Shown piece after piece: positions 63,797 to 64,000 of a stretch of 64,000 nucleotides of DNA; the first letter of the stretch is position 1, and every line of letters begins with the position of its first letter. Position numbers and translations under genes: made by a program. The notes beneath the pieces are model-generated. The model did not search any database. It saw only the letters and a program-made list of their open reading frames with translations, and was not told the origin of the DNA. Source of the DNA: BD2-11 clade cluster bacterium bin43 (GTDB lineage Bacteria; Gemmatimonadota; Gemmatimonadetes; Longimicrobiales; Gaopeijiaceae); contig MPMR01000008.1 in assembly GCA_002238605.1 (NCBI GenBank), forward strand, positions 1 through 64,000. Direction: 5' to 3'.

Positions 63797-64000
63797 CTAC
63801 AGCGGCTGTGTGAGGGTAAGACAATTTCGATTTTTCTCGCGTCGATAGGATATGTCGTGAACGAGGTTCTTGGCAAGGTGGATTCCGAGCCCACCGATCG
63901 GTCGCTCGTCCACGGGCAGCGTGAAATCCGGGAGCGGTGCGTCGGCAAGCGGATTGAAGGAGCTGCCGTTGTCTTCGATGCGGATTACCAGGAGGTCGTC
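63797..64000 (-). CDS. RsbW-like anti-sigma serine kinase, N-terminus off the window
   Basis: The last 67 residues of a GHKL-fold kinase. Visible: LLVIRIEDNGSSFNPL (N/G1 box with Asp and Gly), PVDERPIGGLGIHLAKNLVHD (G2 lid) and the C-terminal NRNCLTLTQPL. These match RsbW/SpoIIAB-type or related ATP-binding proteins that phosphorylate STAS partners. It stops 22 bases before the STAS gene, so the two form a partner-switching module. The N-terminal part, and any extra domain, is outside the window. Confidence 0.88.
   Translation of the reverse strand, partial: DDLLVIRIEDNGSSFNPLADAPLPDFTLPVDERPIGGLGIHLAKNLVHDISYRREKNRNCLTLTQPL

Overview
The window is gene-dense, GC-rich bacterial chromosome. 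It carries three outer-membrane markers (a phosphate-selective-type porin, several lipobox lipoproteins and an RseP-like protease), so the organism is Gram-negative. The combination of the alternate (TIGR03991-type) GlmU, type-3 ProS, the orphan H-box kinase style and the family of the integrase suggests an uncultivated Gemmatimonadota-like lineage. That is inference; no 16S or other rRNA gene is present and I see no tRNA.

Layout. 1-4.2 kb is a loosely packed, accessory-looking edge. It holds a conserved hypothetical that runs off the left end and looks frameshifted near its start, a small unknown gene, infA, a lipoprotein, a double-HTH protein and a complete tyrosine recombinase. 4.5-6.8 kb (+) has an OPT-family transporter and a small lipoprotein. 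6.8-21.2 kb (-) is one run of 13 genes: mreB-mreC-mreD-mrdA-rodA (rod-shape complex), accD, folC, hisS, a lipoprotein, a two-helix membrane protein, proS, lysA and guaA. 21.4-26.2 kb (-) is rpsO-pnp-M16 peptidase-ald. 26.3-33.8 kb (-) is nusA-infB-ylxP-rbfA-truB-ribF-phhB. 34.0-35.7 kb (-) has murA and a coiled-coil protein, divergent from a membrane coiled-coil gene (+) with a poly-C tract. 36.8-45.4 kb (-) is lipoprotein-serS-histidine kinase-pcrA-gatC-gatA-gatB. 45.6-48.8 kb (+) is manC, alternate glmU and a metallo-beta-lactamase protein. 48.8-57.0 kb (-) is rplM-rpsI-rpsB-tsf-pyrH-frr-uppS-cdsA-dxr-rseP. 57.1-59.9 kb (-) is thpR, a sigma-54 activator and lepB. 60.2-63.3 kb (+) is fhs and a porin. 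63.4-64 kb (-) is an RsbW-like kinase fragment with its STAS antagonist.

How it fits together. Most genes serve translation (IF-1, IF-2, EF-Ts, RRF, S2, S9, S15, L13, four aminoacyl-tRNA routes, RbfA, TruB), RNA turnover and termination (PNPase, NusA), and envelope growth (MreBCD-PBP2-RodA, MurA, GlmU, UppS, CdsA, Dxr, LysA, RseP, LepB). Many neighbours overlap as ATGA or GTGA, indicating translational coupling. Four sigma-70-like promoters are readable upstream of mreB, nusA, the serS cluster and rplM. The one ahead of nusA is followed by an intrinsic terminator before the gene starts, a candidate NusA-sensitive attenuator. Other points worth a look are a MurA with Asp in place of the fosfomycin-target Cys, and a slippery C-run that decides the C-terminus of the 36.0 kb gene.
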